A stretch of 64,000 nt of DNA from Desulfosporosinus sp. I2 (GCF_000960765.1 NZ_JYNH01000007.1:25986-89985), one strand, 5' to 3'. Numbered from the stretch's first letter, positions 16,792 to 27,471 are shown. Program-made: numbers and translations. The notes: a model not told the origin generated them from the letters alone.

Positions 16792-17586
16792 AGAACAGAT
16801 AACCACTCCTCTAGAACTTGATGAAAATTCCTGAATTCAATTAAGAATGGGATGTGTCCAACTCCGGGGTAACTGACTAATTGGGCATAGGGTAACTGCC
16901 GTTCAATAAAATTAGCGCCCTCTAAGGGACAAAGGTTATCCTCTTCACCATGAAGCAACAAAGTAGGACAAGTAATATTGGGCAAATATGCCCTGACATC
17001 AGCTTCCATCAGAAAATCTAAACCAGACTGGGCTTCGAGAAGATCCCATATCCGTCCATGGCAGAGGTAATTGTCTATAATTTTGTCATCCAATTCCCGA
17101 GCCTGCTCCTTAGAACTAAACATCAGCTTGTAAAAATCATTGAATGTTCTCTCTGGATTTTTGCTTAGTCGTTTTTTTATTTTTGTTACCAAAACTGAAG
17201 GAATACCTCCCTGATAAAGCTCGTTATTTTCAAAATCTGTATCCTTGAGAGAGGTTCTGCTACTCAGAACCGAGGTCTGTGTTTCTGCTAGAAATTTACT
17301 CGTTCCACTGACTAATACCAATCCCTGTACTTTATGTAGAAGGTAACTTGCCACCTGGATGGCAACAAGGGACCCCATAGACCAACCTACCAAAACTACT
17401 CTAGTCAGACCCTTTTGCTCAATCAACTCAATCACAGCATCTCGATAACTATGCATATTTTTCATTGAAGGCAAGTTAATAGTATACAAGCGATATTTTT
17501 GTTCTAGGTAGTTTTTGGTCTCCTGCCAGATACTTTCATCACAGGCCCAGCCATGAATAAGTACGATATTTTTTATCTCCGTTCAC
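16788..17586 (-). pseudogene. bioH: Pimeloyl-ACP methyl ester esterase BioH-like, frameshifted near its start
   Basis: An alpha/beta hydrolase with nucleophile elbow VGWSMGSLVA, acid region HGEEDNLCP and histidine in GVGHIPF. In the biotin operon it would release pimeloyl-ACP from its methyl ester. The intact frame has no usable start: homology (IVLIHGWACDESIWQ) continues upstream but runs into a stop. Removing one base from the A6/T6 run at 17569-17574 joins it to a GTG at 17586, 7 bases after bioF, giving about 265 residues. A TTG at 17489 could give a shortened protein lacking the oxyanion-hole HGW motif, probably inactive. Confidence 0.7.
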
Positions 17587-17593
17587 TTCCCTC

Positions 17594-18772
17594 TTAAATT
17601 ATCCCCAGTTCCCGACCGATAAGCTTTATCTGTTCCACTGCCCAAGCCAAATCTTCTCTGCTGTGAGTGGCCATAATAGTCAAACGTAAGCGGGCTGCCT
17701 TGGGTGGTACCGTTGGCGGCCTGATAGCCACTGCTAAGATATTTACATCAAAAAGGCGGCTACTAAACTCCAGAGTTGCTTCATTATCCCCTACCAAGAT
17801 AGGAATAATCTGGCTTTCACTGTTTAACAAATTAAATCCTGCCTTGGCTAGTTCTCCCCTCACCCAAGAAGCTTTAGCCAAAACATCTTTTTGCCTCCAA
17901 TTCTCCAGTTGTACTACCTGAATGGCCGCTTGGATACTGGCCACGACGGCTGGTGGGAGACCCGTGGTGAAAATAAAGCTGCGAGCTTTATTACACAGAT
18001 AGTCTATTAATACTTTCCGCCCAGCTACATAGGCACCGGAACAGCCGAAAGCCTTACCCAATGTACCCATGTTAATTTCTACCAGATCAGAAATCCCGTA
18101 GAAATCCGCTAATCCCCGGCCGTTTTCTCCAAAGACTCCACTCCCATGGGCTTCATCTATCATCAAAACCGCTCTGTACTTTTCCTTTAATTCTACTATT
18201 GCAGGAAGGGGAGCAAGGTCTCCGTCCATACTAAAGACACTGTCAGTGACAATCAATTTACGACTGTAACCCTCCGCCTTTTGCATACACCGCTCCAAAT
18301 CTGCCATATCTATATGTTTATAGCGCAGAATTTCTGCCCCACTCAGGCGGGCACCGTCAATAATACTGGCATGGTTGAGTTTATCACTGATGATTATATC
18401 TCCTCTGCCTACCAGAGCCGTAATTATTCCCACATTAGCCGCATATCCGGAGTTAAATATCAGAGCTGCTTCAGTGTTTTTAAACCGGGCTAAGTCTCTT
18501 TCCACCTGATCATACAACTCGTAGTTTCCCACTATCAGGCGTGCCGCAGTAGCACTACAGCCCGATTGTTGAATCGCTTGAATGGCTGCTCTTTTCAACA
18601 TAGGATGATCAGCAATGCCCAGATAATTATTGCTGCTAAGATTTAATAGCTTTTTTCCCTTGATCTCCACCCATTCGGTCGATGCCCCATGTACAATTTT
18701 CATCTCTCGGAAAAGATGCTGTTCATCTAATTTATGCAACGCATTTTCCAGATTCGTGTAAAAATTTTTCAT
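17594..18772 (-). CDS. bioF: 8-amino-7-oxononanoate synthase BioF
   Basis: A 392-residue alpha-oxoamine synthase that condenses pimeloyl-ACP/CoA with alanine using PLP. Motifs include LSSNNYLGIADHP (near residue 45), FNSGYAANVG, DSVFSMDGDLAPL, DEAHGSGVFGENG and MGTLGKAFG with the PLP lysine. It is the first gene of the operon, about 70 bases downstream of the BirA box. It is closest to BioF rather than glycine C-acetyltransferase because of the operon. Confidence 0.94.
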   Translation of the reverse strand: MKNFYTNLENALHKLDEQHLFREMKIVHGASTEWVEIKGKKLLNLSSNNYLGIADHPMLKRAAIQAIQQSGCSATAARLIVGNYELYDQVERDLARFKNTEAALIFNSGYAANVGIITALVGRGDIIISDKLNHASIIDGARLSGAEILRYKHIDMADLERCMQKAEGYSRKLIVTDSVFSMDGDLAPLPAIVELKEKYRAVLMIDEAHGSGVFGENGRGLADFYGISDLVEINMGTLGKAFGCSGAYVAGRKVLIDYLCNKARSFIFTTGLPPAVVASIQAAIQVVQLENWRQKDVLAKASWVRGELAKAGFNLLNSESQIIPILVGDNEATLEFSSRLFDVNILAVAIRPPTVPPKAARLRLTIMATHSREDLAWAVEQIKLIGRELGII

Positions 18773-18840
18773 CCACTCTGCCCCTTTTTATTGATACTTA
18801 GCTTCTAATTCCTTCATAAATATATATTTACTCATTACTA

Positions 18841-18872
18841 TTGTAAACTAGTTATAATATTTTGGTTTACAA
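18841..18872 (-). promoter_or_regulatory. BirA operator of the biotin operon
   Basis: TTGTAAACT (18841-18849) and GGTTTACAA (18864-18872) form the known BirA box (TTGTAAACC-spacer-GGTTTACAA) with one deviation. A TATAAC-like -10 lies in the spacer on the minus strand. Biotin-loaded BirA would repress bioF and the genes behind it. Confidence 0.88.
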
Positions 18873-19081
18873 TAAATATATATTCTATCCAAATAATTGT
18901 CAACTTAATGATATTATCTGAGGTATCTCCCTCACTTCAACTCCGGCCTAAAGTACAAACACCACCTTCACCAATTCAACTGAACATTCCGATTAAATAT
19001 TTACGATTCCTTGCTAAATGTTCTCCATATTGACATACTAATAACATGTCATGTTAAATATCCAACACAACGGAGGTTACT

Positions 19082-21217
19082 ATGGGAAATACCAGCAAAC
19101 AAGCCAACAAACTACTTGACGAAAAAAGTCCGTATCTCTTGCAACATGCGTATAATCCAGTTAATTGGTATCCTTGGAATGAGGAAGCTTTTGCTAAATC
19201 TAAGAGGGAAAATAAACCAATATTTCTAAGTATTGGATATAGCACCTGCCACTGGTGTCACGTCATGGAACGGGAATCCTTCGAAGATGAAGAGGTTGCA
19301 GCATTACTCAATCGCTACTTTATCTCCATTAAAGTGGACCGTGAAGAACGTCCGGATGTTGACCATTTGTACATGGCTTTCTGCCAAGCTCTGACCGGGT
19401 CCGGCGGTTGGCCGCTGACCATTATGATGACTCCCCAGAAAAAGCCGTTTTTCGCAGGCACATACTTTCCAAAAACTCAGCGCTATGGACATAAAGGGAT
19501 TATGGAACTCTTGGAACAAGTAGGAACTCTCTGGGAAACAGATGAAGCAAAACTGCGCGGGTCTAGTGAGGAGATTGTATCTGCTGTACAATCCCAACGG
19601 TCAATCCCGACCAAACCCTCTCCCCTATCCTCTCCGATCAACGACCTCGCCTCCCCGAACGACCAAGGCACAGGTTCCGAAGCTTTTCAGGCTTGGGGCA
19701 AAGAGATTATCGCAAATGCTTATCGTGTTTTAGCTCATAGCTTTGACGCGCGTTACGGCGGATTTGGTCGTGCTCCAAAATTCCCCACGCCCCATACTTT
19801 AACCTTTCTCCTGCGTTATGCTCAAGACCACCCGCAGGACAAAGCTCTAGAAATCGTTCGCAAAACACTAGATGGTATGGCCCATGGAGGTATCTATGAT
19901 CATGTTGGTTTCGGGTTTGCTAGGTATAGTACAGACGAAAAATGGCTTGTCCCTCACTTCGAAAAAATGCTTTACGATAATGCCCTACTCGCAATAGCAT
20001 ACTTAGAAAATTATCAAGTTAGTCATCTTTATAGGGATGCTCAAATCGCAGAGCAAATTTTCGCCTATGTACTTCGAGACATGACCTCCTCTGAAGGAGG
20101 TTATTACTCTGCAGAAGATGCTGACGCCGAAGGAGTGGAGGGAAAATTCCATGTTTGGACTCCTGCGGAAATTGAAGCTGTGCTGGACAAAGAGACCGCC
20201 GCTAAATACTGTGCGACCTATGACATTACTCCAAAGGGTAACTTTGAGGGGAAAAGTATTCCCAACCTTTTACAAGGATCGTTAGGGAAAATCATTCACG
20301 AGGGCACTCAATCTGAAGATGGCGTGTTGCAATCCCTAGCGACAGCACGCCAAACTATATTTGAGACACGTGAGAAACGCATTCACCCCCATAAAGACGA
20401 TAAAATATTGACAGCCTGGAATGGGCTTATGATTGCAGCAATGGCCAAAGGGGCCCAAGTCTTAGGAAATACGCTCTACCTCGATGCTGCAGAAAAAGCT
20501 GCCAACTTCATCCTGACCCACCTTCGTCGCAATGATGGTCGGCTCTTAGCTCGTTTCCGTGAAGGGGATTCTGCCCTTCTTGGGTACTTAGACGATTATG
20601 TGTTTTTGATCTGGGGACTCCTAGAGCTCTACACTGCTGGTGGTAAACCCTACCACCTTCAAATAGCGCTTCAACTTCAAGCCGAACAAGATCGACTCTT
20701 TAGAGACGAAGAGGAAGGTGGATACTATCTTACTGGTTCAGATGCCGAAGAACTTCTTTTCCGCCCTAAAGAAAGCTATGACGGAGCCCTGCCTTCAGGC
20801 AACTCGATCACCGCACTCAACCTCTTTCGATTCGCTCGGATGACTGGCGACGAACGATGGGAACGTAAAGCTGAACAACAACTCCTTGATTTTCGACCGG
20901 TTCTTGAGGAACATCCTTCAGGCTACACCGCTTTTCTTCAAGCTCTCCAGTTTGCTCTTCATCCTAGTCAGGAACTGATTCTTGCTGGTTCTCTCAATAC
21001 ACCTGAACTACCAGAGATGCGTAAACTATTCTTTTCTACGTTCCGTCCCTATGCTTCTGTTCTATACCAAGAAGGAAACCTTATCGAAATTGTCCCCTGG
21101 ATCCAGGATTATCCTATCATACCTAACCAAATGACTGCCTATTTATGTCAAAACTTCACTTGTCAACGCCCAGTACACCAAATTGAAGCATTTAAAGCCC
21201 TTCTAGAAAACTCTTAG
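19082..21217 (+). CDS. yyaL: Thioredoxin-domain protein YyaL (DUF255)
   Basis: A 711-residue protein. The N-terminal DUF255 thioredoxin-like domain carries the CHWCHVM redox motif (near residue 58) and [13 protein letters not shown]; the rest is an alpha/alpha-barrel resembling N-acylglucosamine 2-epimerases ([27 protein letters not shown]). The family (human SSP411/spermatogenesis-associated protein 20) has no agreed substrate. The start has CGGAGGT at the right distance. A partial copy of its front lies at 12557-12801, on the other side of the bio operon. Confidence 0.88.
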   Translation: MGNTSKQANKLLDEKSPYLLQHAYNPVNWYPWNEEAFAKSKRENKPIFLSIGYSTCHWCHVMERESFEDEEVAALLNRYFISIKVDREERPDVDHLYMAFCQALTGSGGWPLTIMMTPQKKPFFAGTYFPKTQRYGHKGIMELLEQVGTLWETDEAKLRGSSEEIVSAVQSQRSIPTKPSPLSSPINDLASPNDQGTGSEAFQAWGKEIIANAYRVLAHSFDARYGGFGRAPKFPTPHTLTFLLRYAQDHPQDKALEIVRKTLDGMAHGGIYDHVGFGFARYSTDEKWLVPHFEKMLYDNALLAIAYLENYQVSHLYRDAQIAEQIFAYVLRDMTSSEGGYYSAEDADAEGVEGKFHVWTPAEIEAVLDKETAAKYCATYDITPKGNFEGKSIPNLLQGSLGKIIHEGTQSEDGVLQSLATARQTIFETREKRIHPHKDDKILTAWNGLMIAAMAKGAQVLGNTLYLDAAEKAANFILTHLRRNDGRLLARFREGDSALLGYLDDYVFLIWGLLELYTAGGKPYHLQIALQLQAEQDRLFRDEEEGGYYLTGSDAEELLFRPKESYDGALPSGNSITALNLFRFARMTGDERWERKAEQQLLDFRPVLEEHPSGYTAFLQALQFALHPSQELILAGSLNTPELPEMRKLFFSTFRPYASVLYQEGNLIEIVPWIQDYPIIPNQMTAYLCQNFTCQRPVHQIEAFKALLENS

Positions 21218-21219
21218 AC

Positions 21220-21258
21220 AATCAAATAAGCCTGCCAATATGGCAGGCTTATTTGATT
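21220..21258. terminator. Strong hairpin between yyaL and the converging HD-GYP gene
   Basis: Two perfect 18-bp arms (21220-21237 and 21241-21258) with a 3-base loop; A/T-rich stem ends can give a U-tract in both directions. Confidence 0.75.
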
Positions 21259-21324
21259 AGCCTAATAAGACCCTACTTCTATTACAACTACTTTTAATTA
21301 TTGAGCCTTAATTCACAAAAAGTA

Positions 21325-22392
21325 TCAGCGATTATCAACTGCTATGATCATTAGTGACGGATAATCGGCTAAATTATAATCAATAGGTATCTGAAGCGGT
21401 TGTTCGTTTTCATAAAAAACTCGCACAAAGGGACGATTTGGAAAAGCTCTGTTCTGTTTTACAACATTCCCTCTCTGATTATTGCTTAAGACAATACCTG
21501 ACCCAGTGGGATATACAGAAATATTCTTCTTGAAAACTTCTAATATTCGCGGTTCAAAATGAATATTTCCTTGTGAAATAATATATTCATAGGCATCATT
21601 TGTTTCCATAGCCTTTCTATAAACCCGTTTACTTGTCAAAGCTTCATACACATCAGCGACTGCCGCTAATCTACCGTACTCATGAATTTCGCTTCCTTTT
21701 AGCCCCCTAGGATACCCAGCACCATTCCATTTCTCTTGGTGCTGAAAAGCAATGTGGGCAGAAAGCAAACTAAAATCATTGTTCTTGCGTAGAATATCAA
21801 ACCCATTAATCGTGTGTCGTTTAATTTCCCCAAATTCTTCTTCTGTCAGAGGTGTCTTCTTATTAAGAATTCGCTCTGGTATCTTGATCTTCCCTATATC
21901 ATGCATGAGAACTCCCATACCCAGTTCAATCAACTTTTGTTCTGAATATCCGGAAGCAATGCCCAAAATAAGCGCAATAATGGTAGTGTTGACTGAATGG
22001 TGATACGTGTAATCGTCATACCCCTGAATTTCTGATAAATTTCCCAGAATATCTGTACTAAACAATAGATCATTGATCATGTGTTGGACAGACGATCGAA
22101 CGTTTGCCACTACTAAAGAACCTTCTAAACCACTTTCAATGTAACTGCTAACATTTTTAATGGTCTTATAGGCAACCTCACGGGTTTGACTTGTAATTGC
22201 TAAATGAAATTCTACGTCCTCTAGCCGATCATCCTGAATAAATAAGACATCATAACCCATCAATATTAATCGGTTAATGTAAGAAGCAGTTACGCGTACC
22301 CCTGACTGTAATAAAACCCTGCCAGAAGAGTTGATCACTGGACGCGCAAGAACTGATCCTTCTTGAACATAACGAGTGTTTACCAAACGCAT
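21325..22392 (-). CDS. HD-GYP domain protein, probable cyclic-di-GMP phosphodiesterase
   Basis: A 355-residue cytoplasmic protein. The HD metal site is in HHSVNTTIIAL and LMHDIGKIKIPERILNK; the GYP motif reads QHQEKWNGAGYPRGLKG, and ADVYEALTSKRVYR follows. The first 110 residues (MRLVNTRYVQEGSVLARPV) form the common DUF3391-like leader. HD-GYP proteins open c-di-GMP. No receiver domain is present, so the input signal is unknown. It stands alone between yyaL and the NSS transporter. Confidence 0.88.
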   Translation of the reverse strand: MRLVNTRYVQEGSVLARPVINSSGRVLLQSGVRVTASYINRLILMGYDVLFIQDDRLEDVEFHLAITSQTREVAYKTIKNVSSYIESGLEGSLVVANVRSSVQHMINDLLFSTDILGNLSEIQGYDDYTYHHSVNTTIIALILGIASGYSEQKLIELGMGVLMHDIGKIKIPERILNKKTPLTEEEFGEIKRHTINGFDILRKNNDFSLLSAHIAFQHQEKWNGAGYPRGLKGSEIHEYGRLAAVADVYEALTSKRVYRKAMETNDAYEYIISQGNIHFEPRILEVFKKNISVYPTGSGIVLSNNQRGNVVKQNRAFPNRPFVRVFYENEQPLQIPIDYNLADYPSLMIIAVDNR

Positions 22393-22595
22393 TGAATTCT
22401 CACCTTACCCAAATTCGTCTTGTTACCTCTAAACGATTTAGTTCGTCAAAATTCCCTAAAAACCTTTAGAAATTACGTGATCATGAAAATTTTTCCCATA
22501 AGTCCTATAGACGCCTTCGATCCCTCGCAATCCTGATTATTATATTTATGATTTCTTTTGAATTTCCTTTGAATTTCTTAGTTTTCAAACTTTAA

Positions 22596-23963
22596 TCAAA
22601 AACTAATTATTTTCAAACCCGCCAGAAGGACTAAGGTTATCCCAATGGGAACAACGAATCTGACTAAGAATAAAAATACATCGGCTAATCCTTGATTATT
22701 AATTTGACCATTATTTGATATTTCCTGATAAACCTTGCTCTTCCCCCACTGCCAACCCACAAATAAAGCAATAAAGATGCCTCCTAGTGGAAGAAGTATA
22801 TTAGAAGTTATAAAATCATAGAAATCAAAGAGGTTTTTGGAAAAGATTGTGACATTGGCTAAGATGCTATTCGAAAGAGTCGCGGTGGATCCTAGTAATC
22901 CTATTCCCAAAATTGTTACCAAGGTTGATTTTCGTCTTGACCAATTATGCTGCTCTGTGAAATAGGCAACTGGAACTTCTAGAAGAGATAACATAGCTCC
23001 GGTTGCGGCTATTGCCGTAAGAACAAAGAATAGGACCATAAAGACACCGCCAAAGGGCATGGAACTAAAGACGGTAGGAATGGTAATGAACAACAACGGT
23101 GGTCCCGCATTTGGTTCAAAGCCAAACGCAAAAACAGCTGGAAAAATTGCAATGCCAGCCATTAGAGAAACCAACGTATCCGAAAGAGCCACCTTTAGAG
23201 CCATCTTAGGTAGGTTTTCGTTCTCACCCACATAACTGCCATAGGTAATCATCGCACCCATTCCGACACTCAGCTTGAAAAAAGCTAGTCCTAACGCTGC
23301 TAAAATGACACTGACAGTTATCTTGGAAAAATCAGGTTTAAATAAGAAGGAAAGTCCTTCCGAAGCGCCCGGAAGTGTTAATGACCGAATATCGATGACT
23401 ATTAACAGTATAAAAAGAATTGGCATCAGGACTTTTGTTACCCGTTCAATACCTTTGGCCACCCCAGCCATAATGATGGTCCCGGTCACTAATAAGACAA
23501 ACATTTGCCAAAACAGGGGTTCACCGACCCCGGACACCAGTGTATTAAAAACAAGAGACGTTTCTTTCGGATTAGTTGACAGAAGCCCTCCGCCAGCCGC
23601 TTTAAAGATATAAGCATAAACCCAACCTGCAACCGAAGTGTAAAACGCCATAATCAAGAAGGCGCTTAACACTCCTGCACCTCCTACTAAAAACCAAGGT
23701 TTTTTAGGTTGCAAGACTTTAAATGCCCCCACTGCATTCGACTTTGTGTTACGACCAATCAGATGCTCAGATAGCATCACCGGCAAACCCACTAGAGCAA
23801 GACAGACTAAATAGATCAATATAAAAGCAGCGCCACCGTTTGCGCCTGTAACATACGGAAATTTCCATATGTTTCCCAATCCAACTGCTGAACCGAGCAC
23901 CGCGGCGATGACACCAATACTACTTGAAAAACCTTCGCGTTTTTTTAGATTATCTTGTTGCAA
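22596..23963 (-). CDS. Sodium-dependent transporter, NSS/SNF family
   Basis: A 455-residue membrane protein with about 11 segments. The sodium/substrate-site motif VLGSAVGLGNIWKFPYVTGANGG (core GNIWKFPY) in segment 1 is diagnostic of the neurotransmitter:sodium symporter family. Bacterial members import amino acids such as leucine, tryptophan or tyrosine. The substrate cannot be read from sequence. It is transcribed alone, upstream of a hairpin. Confidence 0.9.
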   Translation of the reverse strand: MQQDNLKKREGFSSSIGVIAAVLGSAVGLGNIWKFPYVTGANGGAAFILIYLVCLALVGLPVMLSEHLIGRNTKSNAVGAFKVLQPKKPWFLVGGAGVLSAFLIMAFYTSVAGWVYAYIFKAAGGGLLSTNPKETSLVFNTLVSGVGEPLFWQMFVLLVTGTIIMAGVAKGIERVTKVLMPILFILLIVIDIRSLTLPGASEGLSFLFKPDFSKITVSVILAALGLAFFKLSVGMGAMITYGSYVGENENLPKMALKVALSDTLVSLMAGIAIFPAVFAFGFEPNAGPPLLFITIPTVFSSMPFGGVFMVLFFVLTAIAATGAMLSLLEVPVAYFTEQHNWSRRKSTLVTILGIGLLGSTATLSNSILANVTIFSKNLFDFYDFITSNILLPLGGIFIALFVGWQWGKSKVYQEISNNGQINNQGLADVFLFLVRFVVPIGITLVLLAGLKIISF

Positions 23964-24039
23964 AGATATTCCCCCCTAATTCTTGTTCTTTCTTTTAACT
24001 TTATGTGTCTGGCCACACTGTTAAATATCATACCTAAAT

Positions 24040-24080
24040 AAGCCTTCTCTGTAAATGATATTATTTTCCGAAGAAGGCTT
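24040..24080 (-). terminator. Hairpin after adenine deaminase
   Basis: AAGCCTTCT (24040-24048) pairs with AGAAGGCTT (24072-24080); on the minus strand it lies just beyond the ade stop and is followed by TTATTTAGG. Confidence 0.6.
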
Positions 24081-24128
24081 TTATATCATGATTTAAAACC
24101 CTATCTTGAGTGTTCTTGAGTAAAGTGT

Positions 24129-25889
24129 TTATAAAACTGTCTCCACCAACCGAAATTGACCCACATCCACCAACCCTAAATCCGTTATCTTCAATTCTGG
24201 GATCACTGGCAGAGAAAGAAAGGCTAAGGTCATAAAAGGGTCGACATTCCTACTAATTCCAAGGGTCAGCGCCTTTTCGTGTAACTCATCAAGAATTCGG
24301 ACGACTTCTTCAGCATCCTGGTCTGTCATGAGACCCGCAAGTGGCAAGGGTATTTTCCCGATCACGTGATTCCCAGCGACCAAGCAAAGTCCTCCTCCCA
24401 TATCGACACAGGTTTGGATCGCAAGACTCATTTCTTCATCGCTCATCCCCACGACTACTAGGTTATGCGAATCATGGGCAACGGTAGAGGCAATAGCCCC
24501 CCTTTTTAAGCCAAGCCCTTCGACAAATCCTACCCCTACATTCCCTGTTCCATGATGCCGTTCGAGCACAGCAATCTTTGCAATTTTTTGCTTGGAATCT
24601 GTTTGGACACATCCGTCTATGACCGGAAGTTCTCGGATCAAAGCTGACGTAACTAGAGAATGACTCTGAACTCCAATAACCCGGACCTTGACAAACTCTG
24701 AAGCTTCATCATCTGAACCAGTCTCTAAACCTGAATCTAGATTTCGTTTCGTCGAAACTCTTAGTTTTGAAGGAGACCAATTACCAAGATGAACACTCTC
24801 CGTAAGTCCTGAAATACTGAAGCGTGAAAACCGCGGACGCTCCCCTCTAGTACTTTGTTTAACTCCCCGCCAATAGACTTCCTCTATTTCAAATTGATTT
24901 AGGTCTTTTAAGATGACAAAATCGGCTTGATAACCTGGAGCAATAGCACCCAAACCCGAAAGTCCAATCGCTCGAGCTGCATTAATAGTCGCCATTTGGA
25001 TCACTTGGATTGGGTCCATCCCTGACTTAATTGCTAACCGTACCAGATTGTCAATGCTCCCTTCATGGATTAAATCAGTCGGATGGCGATCATCCGTTAC
25101 TAATAGACATTGTCCAGAGTTTTTGGACGTTACTGCTGGTAAGAGATCCATCAGGTTTTTAGCGGCACTGCCCTCTCGAAGCATAACATGAAAACCACGG
25201 CGTAATCGGTCTCTCACCTCTTCAACTGTTGAACATTCATGTTCAGTATGTATTCCAGCTCGATAATAGGCGTTGAGATCCTGCGGGGAAATCCCGGGAG
25301 CATGTCCATCTTTAAATGAAAGGGGAAGTTCTAACTTTTCCACCATGTCTGGTCGTGCTTGAATTACTCCCTGAAAATCCATAACTTCCCCAAGTCCAAT
25401 GACTCTGGGATGTCCTAAAAACTCGGAGAGTTCCCTAGCTCTAAGACTAGCCCCAGATGTTTCTAACTTAGTCGCAGGAACACAGGAGGGTAGAGCGATA
25501 TAGGCATTAAAGGGTAAAGGGTTGACACTATCGAGTATGTAACGAATTCCGTCAACTCCTATGACGTTGGCGATCTCATGCGGATCTATGATAGCCGTAG
25601 TTACGCCGTGTGAAAGAAGGAGTGAGCAAAATTCCTCAGGACTGAGCATTGAGCTTTCGATATGGACATGTCCATCGATCAGCCCAGGAACAACATAGTT
25701 CCCACACAAATCCAACTCCTTCTCAGCATCCGTAAACGAGCCAATTCCGACGAAGTAACCTTGGTGTATCCCTATTTCCGTTTCATGAATTTCGCCCGAA
25801 AAAACATTCACTAACCTAGCCCTTTTCAGAACCAAGTCAATTTTAACAAGCCCCCGAGCCTCATCCATTCTCTGCTTAAAACTCGACAT
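24129..25889 (-). CDS. ade: Adenine deaminase
   Basis: A 586-residue amidohydrolase that converts adenine to hypoxanthine and ammonia. Metal-site motifs are LIDGHVHIESSML, DPHEIANVIGVDG, HGHAPG-type FKDGHAPGI, and LLVTDDRHPTDL. The C-terminal domain with VAHDSHNLVVVG matches family length. It starts the purine-salvage/degradation stretch; hypoxanthine produced here would feed the xanthine dehydrogenase encoded downstream. The start codon follows a GGGGTG box. Confidence 0.93.
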   Translation of the reverse strand: MSSFKQRMDEARGLVKIDLVLKRARLVNVFSGEIHETEIGIHQGYFVGIGSFTDAEKELDLCGNYVVPGLIDGHVHIESSMLSPEEFCSLLLSHGVTTAIIDPHEIANVIGVDGIRYILDSVNPLPFNAYIALPSCVPATKLETSGASLRARELSEFLGHPRVIGLGEVMDFQGVIQARPDMVEKLELPLSFKDGHAPGISPQDLNAYYRAGIHTEHECSTVEEVRDRLRRGFHVMLREGSAAKNLMDLLPAVTSKNSGQCLLVTDDRHPTDLIHEGSIDNLVRLAIKSGMDPIQVIQMATINAARAIGLSGLGAIAPGYQADFVILKDLNQFEIEEVYWRGVKQSTRGERPRFSRFSISGLTESVHLGNWSPSKLRVSTKRNLDSGLETGSDDEASEFVKVRVIGVQSHSLVTSALIRELPVIDGCVQTDSKQKIAKIAVLERHHGTGNVGVGFVEGLGLKRGAIASTVAHDSHNLVVVGMSDEEMSLAIQTCVDMGGGLCLVAGNHVIGKIPLPLAGLMTDQDAEEVVRILDELHEKALTLGISRNVDPFMTLAFLSLPVIPELKITDLGLVDVGQFRLVETVL

Positions 25890-25914
25890 GCTAACACCCC
25901 TTTTCAGTGCGAGT

Positions 25915-25962
25915 CAGGGACGGTTCTTGGACTTGCACGAGCAAACACAAGAACCGCCCCTG
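25915..25962. repeat. REP-like palindrome, GGGACGGTTC family
   Basis: CAGGGACGGTTCTTG (25915-25929) pairs with CAAGAACCGCCCCTG (25948-25962) with one mismatch. The core AGGGACGGTTC and the nearby ACTTGC recur at 34930-34950 inside yqeC, so this is a dispersed family. Confidence 0.75.
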
Positions 25963-26018
25963 AACTTGTTGAACTTATGATGAAATTGAAGCACAAGAAC
26001 CAGCCCTATACTTCCCCT

Positions 26019-27350
26019 CTAAAGAAGTCCCACCCGCTTCATGACTCGATTCAGACTACTTGTCGCGCTTTCTTTGAGCCGAGGGACATCCATCGTCAGA
26101 AGCTGTCGATCCTTCATTACGATTTGCCCATCCACCATGGTGAGGCGAACATCAGATGACGTTACCTGATAAACTAGTTGTGAATAAACATCAACGTGTT
26201 CATTAGGCCAAGTGTGTAAACCCTGTAAGCATATCACTGCCAAATCCGCCTTTTTACCAACTTCTATACTTCCCAAATCGTGCTCATGCCCTATGGCCCG
26301 TGCTCCACCTAGAGTAACTAGTTCAAATACTTTTTGGGCAGGCATGACGGTCGGCCCGTGAAGGGGTTTTTGGATTAAAGCTGCGTGACGCATCTCTCGA
26401 AATCCATCAAGATTATTATTACAAGGTGCTCCATCCGCGGCCAAAGAAACCTCCGCTCCGCGTTTGATAAGTTCCGGAATTGGCGCAATTCCGGAAGCTA
26501 ATTTCAAATTTGAAGAAGGACAATGTGAAACTCGCGTTCTTGTCCTAATCAAAATTTCTTTTTCAGCCTCATCTAACCAGATACAGTGGGCTAAAATGAG
26601 CTTTGGACCGGTTAGCCCGACCTTATCCAAATAAATAATATTACGCATCCCTCGAGTGCTTTCCACAAGCTGGATTTCAGAGCGATTTTCGGACGCATGG
26701 GTGTGTACAAAGGCATTTTTCTCACAAGCAAGCCGTGATACTTCTTTCAATAATGTATCGGTACAGGAAATAACGAAACGCGGCGTAAACGCTACTTCAA
26801 GTCGCCCATTTCCTTTTCCGTGATATTTTTCATATAAATTGACGCTTTCTTGCAAGGAATCTTCCGTCGACTCTTGTAAGGAACGTGGGATATCTCCATT
26901 ACTATCGTCCATCATAACCTTCCCACTCAAAGCTCTCAAACCACTCGAGAGAATGGCCTCAAAGGCATGTTCAGTATGATGCACAGTTTCCATATCTACA
27001 ATGGTCGTTGTTCCTCCAAGAAATAATTCACCAATCCCAAGTAATGCGGAATCGTATAAGGACTCTGGGTCATGTCCACCTTCCAGCGGCCAAATTCTTT
27101 GTTTAAGCCAGTCTAAGAGCTCCAAATCATCAGCCTGTCCCCGAAACAATGTTTGACATAAATGAATGTGCGTTTGTATCAAACCGGGAATGAGCAAATC
27201 TCCCCGTAGATCGATCACTTGATCAGCAGGCTGGTCAATAACTCCTCCGACCTCAACGATCCGAGATCCATCGACAAGCAGATCCCCATGAATAAGCTCG
27301 CGTTGTGCGTTCATAGTCACAATATTCCCATTTTTAAAAAGAATACGCAT
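26019..27350 (-). CDS. Amidohydrolase, MtaD/TrzN/guanine-deaminase-like
   Basis: A 443-residue metal-dependent hydrolase of the ATZ/TRZ group. It has the HxH site QTHIHLCQT, the FVHTHASENRSE histidine, HCIWLDEAEK and the ADGAPCNNNLDGFREMR region. Such enzymes deaminate guanine, 5'-deoxyadenosine, S-adenosylhomocysteine or related aminated purines; the purine context favours guanine or 5'-deoxyadenosine. I start it at ATG 27350 behind GGGAGG, not at 27407. It is distinct from the SsnA paralogue at 59522. Confidence 0.8.
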   Translation of the reverse strand: MRILFKNGNIVTMNAQRELIHGDLLVDGSRIVEVGGVIDQPADQVIDLRGDLLIPGLIQTHIHLCQTLFRGQADDLELLDWLKQRIWPLEGGHDPESLYDSALLGIGELFLGGTTTIVDMETVHHTEHAFEAILSSGLRALSGKVMMDDSNGDIPRSLQESTEDSLQESVNLYEKYHGKGNGRLEVAFTPRFVISCTDTLLKEVSRLACEKNAFVHTHASENRSEIQLVESTRGMRNIIYLDKVGLTGPKLILAHCIWLDEAEKEILIRTRTRVSHCPSSNLKLASGIAPIPELIKRGAEVSLAADGAPCNNNLDGFREMRHAALIQKPLHGPTVMPAQKVFELVTLGGARAIGHEHDLGSIEVGKKADLAVICLQGLHTWPNEHVDVYSQLVYQVTSSDVRLTMVDGQIVMKDRQLLTMDVPRLKESATSSLNRVMKRVGLL

Positions 27351-27471
27351 CCTTTTTCCTCCCTTTCCCTTCCGCGAAAGGCACTCCTCGCCAACCGAAT
27401 GGCGCACAGTGTTTCGTTTTGACTCTATTGAGCCAAGTTAATCTAATCTATGGAGTAGGCATTCAAGGCGC

